Shown here: in pieces, positions 47,097-56,440 of the stretch
Position numbering within the stretch: the stretch's first letter is position 1
How the letters are laid out: the number at the start of each line of letters is the position of its first letter
Assembly (NCBI RefSeq): GCF_003987015.1
Contig: NZ_PIPQ01000005.1
Coordinates: 1 to 64,000, forward strand
DNA length: 64,000 nucleotides
Direction: 5' to 3'
From: Aliidiomarina taiwanensis
GTDB lineage: Bacteria; Pseudomonadota; Gammaproteobacteria; Enterobacterales; Alteromonadaceae
Notes under the pieces: generated by a model
What the model saw: only the letters and a program-made list of their open reading frames with translations
Database searches by the model: none
What the model was told of the DNA's origin: nothing
Translations under genes and position numbers: made by a program

Positions 47097-47693
47097 ATGA
47101 ATACAAGCTTACTTATTATTCTTGCCGTCATCGTGGTGCTAGCTTTTGTTGTTATTCGTATTTACAACCAGTTAGTCACCTTAAAGAACCGATTCGAAAA
47201 CAGCTTTGCGCAAATTGATGTGCAATTAAAGCGTCGTTACGACTTAATTCCAAACTTGGTTGAAACCGCAAAAGGCTACTTAAACCATGAACGAGAAACT
47301 TTAGAAGCCGTTATTGCAGCCCGAAACCAAGCCGCTTCTGCCCTTCAAAACGCTTCCCAGCACCCCGGCGACCAAGGCTCTATGGCTCAGTTAGCGGGTG
47401 CCGAAGGGGCTTTAGGCGCGGCCATGGGTCGTTTAAACGTGGTCATGGAAGCATATCCAGACCTAAAAGCGAACCAAAACATGATGCAACTCAGTGAAGA
47501 AATGACCAGCACGGAGAACCGCATTGCCTTTGCACGCCAAGCATTTAACGACTCGGTCATGACCTACAACACCTATCGTCAGTCGTTCCCAACCGTGGTA
47601 TTTGCTGGCATGTTTGGCCATAGCACAGACGCCTCCTTACTTGAATTTGAAGACAAAGCGGAAATGCAGCAAGCACCCAAGGTCTCATTTTAA
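47097..47693 (+). CDS. lemA: LemA family protein
   Basis: One N-terminal transmembrane helix (about 3-22) is followed by a long helical periplasmic or cytoplasmic domain with KNRFENSFAQIDVQLKRRYD, LIPNLVETAKGYLNHE, LKANQNMMQLSEEMTSTENRI (split) and FNDSVMTYNTYRQSFP, all LemA signatures. Its role is not settled; lemA commonly pairs with an M48 protease, as here, where the protease starts 10 bases after the stop. AAGAAGGA precedes the ATG. The gene diverges from gmk. Confidence 0.95.
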   Translation: MNTSLLIILAVIVVLAFVVIRIYNQLVTLKNRFENSFAQIDVQLKRRYDLIPNLVETAKGYLNHERETLEAVIAARNQAASALQNASQHPGDQGSMAQLAGAEGALGAAMGRLNVVMEAYPDLKANQNMMQLSEEMTSTENRIAFARQAFNDSVMTYNTYRQSFPTVVFAGMFGHSTDASLLEFEDKAEMQQAPKVSF

Positions 47694-47703
47694 GGGTTAA
47701 TGC

Positions 47704-49566
47704 ATGTCGCAAATGAACTTTTTTGAGCATCAAGATATAGCACGGCGCAATACGCGCCTGCTTATTATTTTATTTCTAGTTGCTGTGGCCATACTGGTGG
47801 TGCTGACAGGTGCCGTTGTGGCGTTTTTCGCCGGTGGCATGAATAGCGCCACCCAGCCTGCCCAGACTACTGGATTTGTCTTCCATTGGGACATCATTCT
47901 CGCTGCATGCGGCGTTGTCGTTTCGGCTATTAGCCTAGCCGTGCTGTATAAATGGGCCGTGCTTCGCCCAGGTGGTAAAGTGGTTGCAGAAAAACTCGGC
48001 GGTAGGCGTTTAGAGCCAAATAGCAGCGACCCTCTTGAGCGCAAGGTATTACACGTGGTGGAGGAAATGGCCATTGCCGCCAATATGCCAGTGCCCCCCG
48101 TATACTTGCTCGAACAAGAGCCTGGTATAAACGCCTTTGCGGCCGGCTACTCCCCCAAAGACGCGGTTATAGGGGTCACCCGTGGCTGTGTCGAGCAACT
48201 TACCCGCAACCAGCTGCAAGGTGTCATAGCCCATGAAATTGCGCATATCTTAAATGGCGACATGCGCATGAACATTCGCATAATGGCCATCCTCAATGGC
48301 ATTTTATTTATTTCCCACGCAGGCTACCTTGTTTTACGCACCAGTGCTTTTGGTGCGGCTAGCCGTCGAAGCAATAATAACGCCCGCAATGCATTGCCTT
48401 TTTTAGGCATCGCTTTGCTTATTATTGGCGCGATAGGTGTCCTGTTTGGCAACATTATTAAAGCAGCAGTGAGTCGGCAGCGAGAGTACCTTGCCGACGC
48501 TTCAGCAGTACAATTCACTCGCGATCCTGAAAGTATTGGTGGGGCACTACAGCAAATTGGTGCGCTGCAAGCAGGTAGCCAAATTGAAAACAAAAATGCG
48601 AGCGAAGCTTCGCATCTGTTTTTTGGGCAGGCTATTAGTAAATGGGCTTCCATTTTCGCCACCCACCCGCCACTTGAAAGCCGCATTAAGCGGGTGCTAC
48701 CAAGCTGGGATGGCACGTTTAAAGCCAACAGCCCGCAACCCACGACCGCTACATCAACCGAGTCCTCAGCTGCCTCAAGCGCTGCGCCAGCCAGCCCACA
48801 AGAAAAGCTCACGCAACTTGCAATTTTGGCCAGCTTACCTGAAGCCACGCGCACCGAAGCCCGTGAACAGGTGGGTTCCGAAGCCTTAACCTTGGCGCTT
48901 ATTTTATGCGATGAAGCAGGTGCCAGGCAGCAACAGCTGAGTCTCATTGAAAAAGCCCATGGCGCAACCTTGGCTGAACGTGCCGCACGCAATTACACCG
49001 ACATTCAGGCCCTTTCAACCGAGCAGCGGCTGCCTTTAATCGAGCTCGCTATGCCCGCAATAAAAGGGCTTGCTGCGGAGCAAAAGGTGTTACTGCTCAC
49101 CACGCTGAAAGCGTTGCGTGACGTAGACCAACAAGTCAGTTTATATGAATGGTGTTTAACCGAGTTGGTCGAACGCTATATTCAAGCAGACTTACACCCT
49201 AATAAGCGGGTTTCTGGTGTGCGTATGAAGGCACAGTCCGATGCGGAATATAGTTTGTCCATCCTGGCTCACTATGGCCATGACAATGAACAGCAAGCAC
49301 AGCAGGCTTTTGCTGCTGCAGCCAGCGTATATGGCACAACTCTCCAACCCTACCGTCAAGACACCTTAAGCTTTGGCAACCTTGCCGACGCTCTGGACCG
49401 TATAGACCAATGGGACGTGCGACAAAAAGAGCGTCTTGTGCAAGCTTGGTTGGCCTGTGTAACCAGTGACGGTGCAATTTCGCCAGTAGAACGCAAGCTG
49501 CTATTTACACTAGCAACCTGCATTGGCCAGCCGCTACCTGAACTTCCAGAAAACGGCTCAAGCTAA
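47704..49566 (+). CDS. M48-family membrane metallopeptidase (HtpX-like) with C-terminal extension
   Basis: Two N-terminal membrane helices (about 20-50 and 60-85) precede the zinc-protease domain with VIAHEIAHILNGDMRMN near residue 177, where HExxH binds zinc, and the third ligand in SRQREYLADASAV. Further helices lie at about 195-215 and 235-260. Beyond residue 350 is an Ala/Ser-rich linker and a long helical C-terminal region (to 620) of a kind seen only in the larger LemA-linked members. It may degrade or process damaged membrane proteins; lemA is the likely partner. Confidence 0.92.
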   Translation: MSQMNFFEHQDIARRNTRLLIILFLVAVAILVVLTGAVVAFFAGGMNSATQPAQTTGFVFHWDIILAACGVVVSAISLAVLYKWAVLRPGGKVVAEKLGGRRLEPNSSDPLERKVLHVVEEMAIAANMPVPPVYLLEQEPGINAFAAGYSPKDAVIGVTRGCVEQLTRNQLQGVIAHEIAHILNGDMRMNIRIMAILNGILFISHAGYLVLRTSAFGAASRRSNNNARNALPFLGIALLIIGAIGVLFGNIIKAAVSRQREYLADASAVQFTRDPESIGGALQQIGALQAGSQIENKNASEASHLFFGQAISKWASIFATHPPLESRIKRVLPSWDGTFKANSPQPTTATSTESSAASSAAPASPQEKLTQLAILASLPEATRTEAREQVGSEALTLALILCDEAGARQQQLSLIEKAHGATLAERAARNYTDIQALSTEQRLPLIELAMPAIKGLAAEQKVLLLTTLKALRDVDQQVSLYEWCLTELVERYIQADLHPNKRVSGVRMKAQSDAEYSLSILAHYGHDNEQQAQQAFAAAASVYGTTLQPYRQDTLSFGNLADALDRIDQWDVRQKERLVQAWLACVTSDGAISPVERKLLFTLATCIGQPLPELPENGSS

Positions 49567-49573
49567 CAACGGC

Positions 49574-50476
49574 TTACGCCAAACTTAATTCAGCGCAGCG
49601 CTGCACTAAACGCTGCGCTGTTTGTTCTGGGTGCTCTTGCATAAAACAGTGACCGCCAGGTACTGTTTCCATCGTGACCTGTTTGATTTGCAGCAACCGT
49701 TGCTGGCTTTCTCGTAAAAATGGGTAACTGTCTTGGCCAAACAAAATGTCTGTGGGCACTTCTAGCTTGGGAAGCAACTTCCATAAGCCGGGCATATAGC
49801 TACCGAATATCTCCGCTTCACGTGACGGCGGGCACTTCAGCCGCACGCCGTCTTCCACCTGCTCCATGCCATGGTCAACATAAGCGCGCATGGCTTGTGG
49901 GCTCCAGCCTTTAAACATGCCCCGCCCCACTAAACCAGTATAAGCGCTTTCATGATCTGGCCAATGGTCACGTCGTTTGCGGGCGCGTCCAGAATAGGGG
50001 TTTAACTTATACAAGCCAATACGCTGCAAGGGCTCCACCCAGCGTAAATAGCGCGGTGGCATAAGAATAGGGTCCAGCAGCCAAAGCCGCTCAAAGAGGT
50101 TCGGGTTGGTTGCACCAAGCACACTGGTCAGCACCCCGCCAAAGCTATGCCCCATACCAATATGCGGTACATCCGGCCATAAGTGGCGGTGGGCTAACCA
50201 CACTTCCTTGGCCAGCTCCGCACTGCGCCGCCAGCCCACAAAGCGCCCGCCTACGTCACTGTTACCATGCCCTTGGGCGTCGTGAAGAAAGAGGTCGAAA
50301 TGTGGGTACAGGTACTCCCACATGGGTTCATACATGCGCCCGCAATAACTATTTCCATGAATAAAATGAAGCACGGGTAACCCACGGGGCTGCGTGTGTA
50401 CACCCCGTAACCAAAACCCTTCTTTTGCTTGCCACTGCCATGGCTGCCACGACACTGCCTGCACCTCTGTTTCCAT
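49574..50476 (-). CDS. Alpha/beta-hydrolase fold protein
   Basis: The fold is shown by the oxyanion segment LHFIHGNSYCGRMYEP, the nucleophile elbow GHSFGG (Ser) and a C-terminal GGHCFMQEHPE supplying the His. An Asp in ILFGQDSYPFL may complete the triad. The substrate is unknown; the family includes esterases and lipases acting on small molecules. No signal peptide is evident, so it is probably cytoplasmic. It converges on the protease gene and diverges from fpr at about 90 bases. Confidence 0.88.
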   Translation of the reverse strand: METEVQAVSWQPWQWQAKEGFWLRGVHTQPRGLPVLHFIHGNSYCGRMYEPMWEYLYPHFDLFLHDAQGHGNSDVGGRFVGWRRSAELAKEVWLAHRHLWPDVPHIGMGHSFGGVLTSVLGATNPNLFERLWLLDPILMPPRYLRWVEPLQRIGLYKLNPYSGRARKRRDHWPDHESAYTGLVGRGMFKGWSPQAMRAYVDHGMEQVEDGVRLKCPPSREAEIFGSYMPGLWKLLPKLEVPTDILFGQDSYPFLRESQQRLLQIKQVTMETVPGGHCFMQEHPEQTAQRLVQRCAELSLA

Positions 50477-50562
50477 AATAACCCTACACTCCGTTGGTTG
50501 AATGCTGCTCCACTTACCCCCATCATATACACTATTCCATTCTTTTTTTAGCAGGAGATTTC

Positions 50563-51324
50563 ATGTCGCAATGGGTCCAAGGCACTGTCATTGAAAACAA
50601 ACAATGGCACTCTTCTTTATTTAGTTTGCGTATTGCTACACCCATGTTCGACTTTAAGCCTGGTCAGTTTGTTCGGCTTGGGGTCGTCAGCCTAGATCAA
50701 ACCGGCGAGGAAGCTCTTCTGCACCGGGCCTACTCTTTGGTCAACCCACCAGGAGCCGACTCTATTGAGTTTTTCATTACCGCCGTTGACGGGGGCGAAG
50801 TGAGTCCTCACATGCGCCAGCTACAACCTGGCGACGACGTGCAAGTAAGCCAGCCCGCCAGTGGTTTCTTTACCATCGAGCACATACCCAATGCCGACAG
50901 CCTTTGGATGATAGGTACAGGAACGGGGCTTGGCCCGTACCTTTCCATGCTGCAAAGCAACGAAGTGTGGGAGCGGTTCAAACATATCGTTTTAGTGCAT
51001 GCGGTTCGTGAAGAAAAAGACCTGGCCTACCAAGAACTTATGGTCGAGATAAGCCAAGCATATCCCGGCCGCTTTACCTATCAAGCTGTGGTCAGTCGCG
51101 AGCAAACCTCGTCGGCACTTACCGGCCGTGTGCCCGCGTTAATTCGCTCTGGCCAGTTAGAGCAACAAGTAGGTATTCCACTCAATGAACAGGCGCAAGT
51201 CATGCTGTGCGGTAACCCAGGCATGATCCACGACACCCGCACCTTACTTGCCGAACGCGGTATGCCGTTAAACCTGCGCCGCAAACCTGGCAATGTAACC
51301 CTGGAGCAATATTGGCAGAAATAG
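50563..51324 (+). CDS. fpr: Ferredoxin/flavodoxin-NADP+ reductase
   Basis: It transfers electrons between NADPH and ferredoxin or flavodoxin using FAD. The FAD-binding motif is LLHRAYSLVNPPG, followed by the NADP-binding loop GTGTGLGPYLSML; the C terminus CGNPGMIHDT and LEQYWQK are those of the bacterial Fpr group. The ATG at 50563 follows GCAGGAGAT, a strong ribosome site; the longer reading is rejected. Length is 253 residues. It converges with the PH-domain gene 6 bases away. Confidence 0.94.
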   Translation: MSQWVQGTVIENKQWHSSLFSLRIATPMFDFKPGQFVRLGVVSLDQTGEEALLHRAYSLVNPPGADSIEFFITAVDGGEVSPHMRQLQPGDDVQVSQPASGFFTIEHIPNADSLWMIGTGTGLGPYLSMLQSNEVWERFKHIVLVHAVREEKDLAYQELMVEISQAYPGRFTYQAVVSREQTSSALTGRVPALIRSGQLEQQVGIPLNEQAQVMLCGNPGMIHDTRTLLAERGMPLNLRRKPGNVTLEQYWQK

Positions 51325-51330
51325 CCTCTG

Positions 51331-52776
51331 CTACATCCAGCTTAATTGGCAGCGCCGCGTTTGGTCTACCAGCGCGGCTTGCAGTTGCTCCGCATCCGCC
51401 TGTCGAATATCACGCAGCTTATAAGTCACCGAAGCGCTATAAATAGTGAGGTGCCCTATGCCCAGCCGTTTTTGCACGGGCCCCTGCTGCCAACGCACAC
51501 ATTGTAGCTTGGCACTTGGCATCCAACGTTCCACATGCCCAATAAAGCCTTTTCGGGTTGCCAGCCAGTCATCACTGTAATACCAAGCTCGTTGGCGCCA
51601 CATCACAGCTTTTAAGCTTAGCAGCACAGGCACGCACACCACACCTAGCCAAGGTTCAGTTATCAGCCCAAGCAATATACTCGGCAACACAACCCAACGA
51701 GCTATGGCCCATGGGTGCAAACGCGACCAGTGGCGCACGGGAGGAATTTTCAAGTCGTGCAGTAATTGCTGTTTTTGCTCTTGGTTGGCAATAGGTACAA
51801 CGAAACGCTCTTTTCGCCCCCCTATCCCACCGGCCTGCGCCAGCTCCATACTAAAACGCTTTAACCCACGTGCTAAAAAGCTTTGCCGTACCACAACGCC
51901 CTGCAGTTTGCGCACCGAGAAGCTTCGGTTCAGGCGGCTCAAAAAGCCTGCAGAATAGCTATAGCGCTGCTCCACTCTGGTCAAGGTATACTGAAAGTAG
52001 GTATTCGCCATAAGCAACACAGTACCGAGAACCACTAAAACCAGTATGCCCACCACAATGCTCAGCAAAAATACAACCGCAAAAGTGGTACCGCTAAACA
52101 AGCTGCCATAGGTTTCAAGCCAGCCGTCAAGAATATCGCGGGTGACGCTGTTCGAAAATAGGAAACCCGCCATAACCCCCACTACTAGCAATGGGTTGCT
52201 CATCAAACCTATTTTTAGCACTTCTGCTAATCCAAGCTTTAACTGAAAGGCTTCGCTGCCTTGCGTGCTACGGGGGGCTTGTTGGGTACTGGCTGAGGTC
52301 GCCTCAGACAATCCCGACGCAGCATCCACAGCCTCTTTTATTCTTTCTGCGCGCTCTTGCGTAAGCCCCACCAGCACAACTTCTTGGCTTTTACTGCCTG
52401 CACTTTCTAAACGAACCACACGCAGGTTGAAAGGCCGCAAGTACCAAGGCAATTGAATGTCTGCCTGTTGAATGCGCGCCATCTCTAAATTCAGCTCAGT
52501 GCGCTTTAATACACCCTGCTTCATGCGAATTCGCTCGGGGCTTACTTGGTATCGAAAGCGCAGGTAGCGCACCACAGCCACCACCACAAACAAGGTACCG
52601 GCTGCAGACAACATACCAGGAATCCACGCTCGAACAGGCTCAGCAAATACCCAAATACTCACCAGTGCCGGTATCATTTGGTAGCCTTGCTTCACTAGTT
52701 GCTTTAAGCCTTTTAAAAAGAAGAATATGACAGCAACGGGGGGAAGCCGTGCCCAATCAGCCTCATGCATTGTCAT
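51331..52776 (-). CDS. Membrane protein with repeated bacterial PH domains (YdbT-like)
   Basis: The 481-residue protein has about six hydrophobic segments in three pairs, each followed by a PH-like domain with the recurring pattern (F/Y)RYQVSPERIRMKQGVL, RVEQRYSYSAGFLSRLNRS and DDWLATRKGFIGHVERWM, and companion motifs LQGVVVRQSFLARGL and LQCVRWQQGPVQKRLG. This is the architecture of the bacterial PH_2 (YdbT) family. The function is unknown; loss of related genes affects envelope stress tolerance in some bacteria. Its start overlaps the smaller YdbS-like gene by 14 bases, and GGAAG precedes the chosen ATG. Confidence 0.87.
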   Translation of the reverse strand: MTMHEADWARLPPVAVIFFFLKGLKQLVKQGYQMIPALVSIWVFAEPVRAWIPGMLSAAGTLFVVVAVVRYLRFRYQVSPERIRMKQGVLKRTELNLEMARIQQADIQLPWYLRPFNLRVVRLESAGSKSQEVVLVGLTQERAERIKEAVDAASGLSEATSASTQQAPRSTQGSEAFQLKLGLAEVLKIGLMSNPLLVVGVMAGFLFSNSVTRDILDGWLETYGSLFSGTTFAVVFLLSIVVGILVLVVLGTVLLMANTYFQYTLTRVEQRYSYSAGFLSRLNRSFSVRKLQGVVVRQSFLARGLKRFSMELAQAGGIGGRKERFVVPIANQEQKQQLLHDLKIPPVRHWSRLHPWAIARWVVLPSILLGLITEPWLGVVCVPVLLSLKAVMWRQRAWYYSDDWLATRKGFIGHVERWMPSAKLQCVRWQQGPVQKRLGIGHLTIYSASVTYKLRDIRQADAEQLQAALVDQTRRCQLSWM

Positions 52777-53296
52777 GGCGCTTCGCTTCCGTAATCGGCT
52801 CGTCACTTAATGTTTCTTCTCGTAGAATATTGAGCACAGCGTCCCGCAGTGTTTCTGCGGTTGCCACTGGTAAACCAGGAATGACAAGATCTGCCATACC
52901 GCCACCCGCCGTATACAGCACTAAACGGCTCACCCCTAAAGCCCGCTCAATAGGGCCTTGGGCAATTTCTAAGTGTTGCAAACGGTTAAAGGTAACGACC
53001 ACTTCCGAGTGCCAAACAGCCCCCACCACATAACCAATAAAGTCTTCTGCGACATAGTAGTGCGTGACTTGGTGGCGGCGTGGAGCCCACACCAACGCTA
53101 ATACAAGCCACAAAGCGAGAAGTCCACCTAAGCTGAAATACAAACCGACACTTGGAACCTGGTCGCTTAAGCCCGGCAGCCATAGGTAGGCTGCCACTAA
53201 GCCCGCCATAATAATAACAATCGGAAAGAACGCATGAAGGGCCAGCAGGTGCTTGTATGCACGTGCAACGGGCTTTTTTTCTAATCCTGAATACAT
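52763..53296 (-). CDS. Membrane protein with one bacterial PH domain (YdbS-like)
   Basis: Two hydrophobic helices (about 24-42 and 55-75) precede one PH-like domain with VTHYYVAEDFIGYVVGAVWH, VVTFNRLQHLEIAQGPIERALG and LVLYTAGGG. It pairs with the triple-domain YdbT-like protein encoded next. The start at 53296 (MYSGLEKKPVARAYKH) is chosen; a longer reading to 53368 adds an unsupported leader. It diverges from deoD. Confidence 0.85.
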   Translation of the reverse strand: MYSGLEKKPVARAYKHLLALHAFFPIVIIMAGLVAAYLWLPGLSDQVPSVGLYFSLGGLLALWLVLALVWAPRRHQVTHYYVAEDFIGYVVGAVWHSEVVVTFNRLQHLEIAQGPIERALGVSRLVLYTAGGGMADLVIPGLPVATAETLRDAVLNILREETLSDEPITEAKRHDNA

Positions 53297-53308
53297 GGAA
53301 GCTGCTCT

Positions 53309-53347
53309 ATTTTTGGTATTATTTTTAACCAGTATACCACCAAAAAT
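53309..53347. repeat. Inverted repeat in the ydbS-deoD promoter region
   Basis: ATTTTTGGT (53309-53317) and ACCAAAAAT (53339-53347) are perfect inverted copies with a 21-base AT-rich spacer, and GGTAT/ATACC (53315-53319 and 53334-53338) is nested inside. It could be an operator for either divergent gene. Confidence 0.4.
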
Positions 53348-53423
53348 ATTTATAACGGCAATAAGCAAGCATTTAAAATACCTGTATACTCAAGGTAAGT
53401 TGTTCATTTTACGTGGAGAAATT

Positions 53424-54137
53424 ATGGCAACACCACATATTGCTGCTGCGAAGGGTCAAATCGCAGAACGTATTTTATTACCAGGCGACCCATTACGGGC
53501 CAAGTTTATTGCCGAGAATTGGCTCACCGATGTTCACCAAGTAAGTCAGGTCAGAAACATGCTGGCCTTTTCGGGGAAATGGAAAGGTACGCCTGTGAGC
53601 GTTATGGGAACGGGAATGGGCATGCCCAGTATTGGTATTTACTCTTGGGAGTTATGCCAAGTGTATAATGTACAAAAGCTATTGCGCGTGGGCTCATGCG
53701 GGGCCTATACCGACCAGTTGAACATGCTCGACTTGTTATTAGCCACTAATAGCTGGACCGACTCTAGCTTTGCCCAAGCACACAATGGCAAAGCCCTTAG
53801 CATCATTGCACCTTCTCCGGGGCTCACCAATAGCATTCGTTTGCAAGCCCAAAAGCAAGGGGTGGCACTACAGGAAGGAACTGTGCATACGTCTGACGTT
53901 TTTTACCATGGACCTGCTTTTAACTTCCGCGATGTCTTCCAAAAGCACGGGGCACTCGCTGTGGAAATGGAGGCATTTGCACTTTTCTATACCGCACAAC
54001 AACTTGGTCGCGAGGCAGGCGCTTTACTCACTGTGTCCGACTCCCTTGTAACTGAAGAAGGAATAAGCACCGAAGCGCGAGAACAAGCCTTTGGCCCCAT
54101 GATAGAACTCGCACTCGATGCTATATGCCAAGACTAA
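53424..54137 (+). CDS. deoD: Purine-nucleoside phosphorylase DeoD
   Basis: It cleaves purine nucleosides with phosphate in salvage. Family motifs are GDPLRAKFIAENWL, TGMGMPSIGIYSWEL, LLRVGSCGAYTDQ, HTSDVFYH, ALAVEMEAFALF and TVSDSLVTEE. The 237 residues match the trimeric/hexameric high-molecular-weight class. ATG 53424 follows TGGAGAAAT. Together with nupC and udk it completes nucleoside uptake and use within this window. Confidence 0.97.
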   Translation: MATPHIAAAKGQIAERILLPGDPLRAKFIAENWLTDVHQVSQVRNMLAFSGKWKGTPVSVMGTGMGMPSIGIYSWELCQVYNVQKLLRVGSCGAYTDQLNMLDLLLATNSWTDSSFAQAHNGKALSIIAPSPGLTNSIRLQAQKQGVALQEGTVHTSDVFYHGPAFNFRDVFQKHGALAVEMEAFALFYTAQQLGREAGALLTVSDSLVTEEGISTEAREQAFGPMIELALDAICQD

Positions 54138-54142
54138 CGACT

Positions 54143-54820
54143 TTAGCGGGCGACAGCGCGTAGCCTTTTATCGCCCGCCACAATCACCAAGGCTCCAGTG
54201 TTATCCATCGTCACAAAGTCGGTGGTATTAAACACTTCAAATAGTTCAAGCTCTAAGTCCATGGCGCTTTCTGCACAGGCCATTTTAGTTGCCCCAAACT
54301 GTTCAAAGTGTATGCCACCTGCTGTTGCTGAATACTGACCAAAAAAGTTATTACAACCTGCATAGCCTGTCACCTTTCCGTCTTCATGAAAGGTAAAGTG
54401 CAAGTTTTCACCGGACACATCCTGCCCGTTTAACTCCGTAACCATCCACTTCACGTTTTCTAAAGACGGCTGAGCGCCACCAGCAACACATAACGGCATG
54501 TCTTCACCGTCTAATACAAACAGAGCTTCGTCAGCTTTCACCCAAAACGTTGTGTGCGGCTCTGTACTCGATTGGTACTTACTGCCCGAAGCACTTTGCA
54601 CACGCTCTAGCGGAATACTTCTGCCGTGCACGTACAGCTCCATGGTGTCCCCTCGTGTACTGCTCATGACAGGCACTTGACCACACACCCAGTCTTGCTC
54701 AAATGAGTGAGGGTACACATCCCAAATATCGTACTCGGGGAGAAACGAACAGGCCGTAAAAACAACCGGAACAACGAACAGTAGAATGCTACTTTTAATA
54801 AACAATGCAAACTTACTCAT
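54143..54820 (-). CDS. Lipoprotein combining MliC-like and META domains
   Basis: The lipobox FTAC (Cys at about 24) follows a hydrophobic leader, so it is a predicted lipoprotein. The N-terminal part (about 40-112) has the MliC lysozyme-inhibitor pattern: WVCGQVPVM, VQSASGSKYQS, TTFWVKADEALFVLDG and a final Cys in MPLCVAG. The C-terminal part (about 115-222) is a META/HslJ domain with MVTELNGQDV, GYAGCNNFFGQY, TKMAC and LELELFEVFNTTDF. The combination suggests protection of the envelope, against lysozyme-type enzymes on the one hand and stress on the other. It converges with deoD. Confidence 0.82.
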   Translation of the reverse strand: MSKFALFIKSSILLFVVPVVFTACSFLPEYDIWDVYPHSFEQDWVCGQVPVMSSTRGDTMELYVHGRSIPLERVQSASGSKYQSSTEPHTTFWVKADEALFVLDGEDMPLCVAGGAQPSLENVKWMVTELNGQDVSGENLHFTFHEDGKVTGYAGCNNFFGQYSATAGGIHFEQFGATKMACAESAMDLELELFEVFNTTDFVTMDNTGALVIVAGDKRLRAVAR

Positions 54821-54907
54821 ACATTTAGCCTTTATTTTAGTTGTATATGCCCTTCATCATAGACCATCTTTCCGCTTCTCACACCTGACTAAGTGTAAAC
54901 AAAGGGT

Positions 54908-56329
54908 TTAGTAGTGACCCATGGCGTGCAAGGTTTGGTATTCATCCAGTGCCAGTTGGTCTGTTAAGCCGCTCACCACATCTTGAAGAAGGCGGCAGCG
55001 GTAATACAGCTCAAGCACTTCGTCTTCCCTACTTAATTCAGCGCAATGCTCCTTATAAGTTCTTAAAAGCTCCCCCGGTATACGGCGCAGCAATAAGGTT
55101 GCCAATACATTTGAGCATTTGCCTGTAGCCACTAACTTTTGAAAATCACCTTTATTGAGGTGCAGCAGCGGTGCATATTTATCTAAAATACCCGTCAACA
55201 CTTGGTAGCCCTGGAGTTCCAGTGTTTCCACCTCATGCGTTCTAAATACATAATGTACGGCCACATTTTTAAGGCTTTGCACCACTGCATGGGCCGGGGA
55301 GTTGTCTTCAAGTAGGCCATGGGGAAAGCGACCGTCATAAATTGCTGGTAAGTTGTCCACAAAAGCGCGAGCAGCATGCTGAACTAAGGGGTGAATAAAG
55401 CCAACGCGGAATTTAATAAAGAAAGACTGCCTGTCGCTGTCAGTTGCTTGGGCCATCAAGTCTGCAAAACTTTTTCCGCCAAAGTGCGCGACTTCCGCGT
55501 CGCCATAGGGGCCTCGAAGCTTTTCAAAAGTACTCTGCAACGCCTGGGCTAGCTCGGTCACGTTCAGTAGGCCTTTGTCTACCCCATCTTCTAAATCCGC
55601 CAGGCAATAGGAAATGTCGTCCGCAGCTTCCATAATGTAAACCAAGGGGTATCTATGCCCTGGCTCTATGGTTAGTGCGGCTTGCATTTTGTGAACAAAG
55701 TCACGCTCCGAGTGGTAGTAACCAGGCTTCTTTTTCAGCGCCAACAGGGGGTCGTCATTCCCTGGTTTTTCTTCCGTGCCTGCACGAGTGTACTTCAAAA
55801 TACTGGCGGTTTGTGCATAGGTTAGGTTCAGTTTTTGTAAGCTCGCCACAATGCGAATCGCTTGTGCATTGCCTTCAAACGTTTGCAGCTCATGGGTTAG
55901 TTTGCTGGCCTCTTCCGTTTTAAATACCTCTAATTGCGGTAGTTCTTTTGCAAACCACGCAGAAATAGCCGCTTCTCCAAAGTGACCAAAGGGTGGGTTC
56001 CCCATGTCGTGCATCAGGCAGGCCATTTCAACCAGCGACTCCACCTCTCGTGCATAGGCTTTCAAACCAAAGTCTTGCTCTGCACCTGCCAGCAACCGAA
56101 AGACCTCTCGGGTAATAAAGCGGCCATTTTGCTGCACTTCAAGAGAGTGGGTTAACCGGCTTCGCACTGCTGCATTTCGCTCCAGTGGGAACACTTGGGT
56201 TTTCTGCTGTAAGCGTCGAATGGGCGCTGCATTAATAATGCGACCACGATCACTTTCAAGAGCCCATTCCAAGTCACCCGGCGACGAATATTCCCTGTCC
56301 CCTTTTATTTTTTCCTGAAAGTTTCTCAT
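54908..56329 (-). CDS. dgt: Deoxyguanosinetriphosphate triphosphohydrolase
   Basis: Dgt hydrolyses dGTP to deoxyguanosine and triphosphate. The HD domain supplies the metal ligands: RLTHSLEVQQ, MACLMHDMGNPPFGHFGEAAI (split) and YIMEAADDISYCLADLEDG. The N-terminal signature is ESDRGRIINAAPIRRLQQK. I start at MRNFQEKIKGD (56329), because AAGGAG lies about 10 bases upstream and the sequence aligns with the start of E. coli Dgt; the open frame extends 28 residues more to a GTG at 56413. The length from there is 473 residues. It diverges from selO. Confidence 0.94.
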   Translation of the reverse strand: MRNFQEKIKGDREYSSPGDLEWALESDRGRIINAAPIRRLQQKTQVFPLERNAAVRSRLTHSLEVQQNGRFITREVFRLLAGAEQDFGLKAYAREVESLVEMACLMHDMGNPPFGHFGEAAISAWFAKELPQLEVFKTEEASKLTHELQTFEGNAQAIRIVASLQKLNLTYAQTASILKYTRAGTEEKPGNDDPLLALKKKPGYYHSERDFVHKMQAALTIEPGHRYPLVYIMEAADDISYCLADLEDGVDKGLLNVTELAQALQSTFEKLRGPYGDAEVAHFGGKSFADLMAQATDSDRQSFFIKFRVGFIHPLVQHAARAFVDNLPAIYDGRFPHGLLEDNSPAHAVVQSLKNVAVHYVFRTHEVETLELQGYQVLTGILDKYAPLLHLNKGDFQKLVATGKCSNVLATLLLRRIPGELLRTYKEHCAELSREDEVLELYYRCRLLQDVVSGLTDQLALDEYQTLHAMGHY

Positions 56330-56440
56330 GTATTCACGGCTCCTTTTTGCCATTGGTAACCAAGTAGGTTCAGTATACGGTTGTCCGTGAAAAATGTTAA
56401 AGTAATGGCTCACTTACATTTTTAATGGTGTGGTTTCGCT

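Noticed and set aside
48324-48992. Open frame of 222 codons on the minus strand
   Set aside because: It lies opposite the M48 protease gene, whose motifs and codon usage are convincing.
54146-54178. GCGGGCGA/TCGCCCGC hairpin as a terminator for deoD
   Set aside because: The stem is perfect, but it lies within coding sequence of the convergent gene, has a 17-base loop and no T-run; listed only as a possible weak element.
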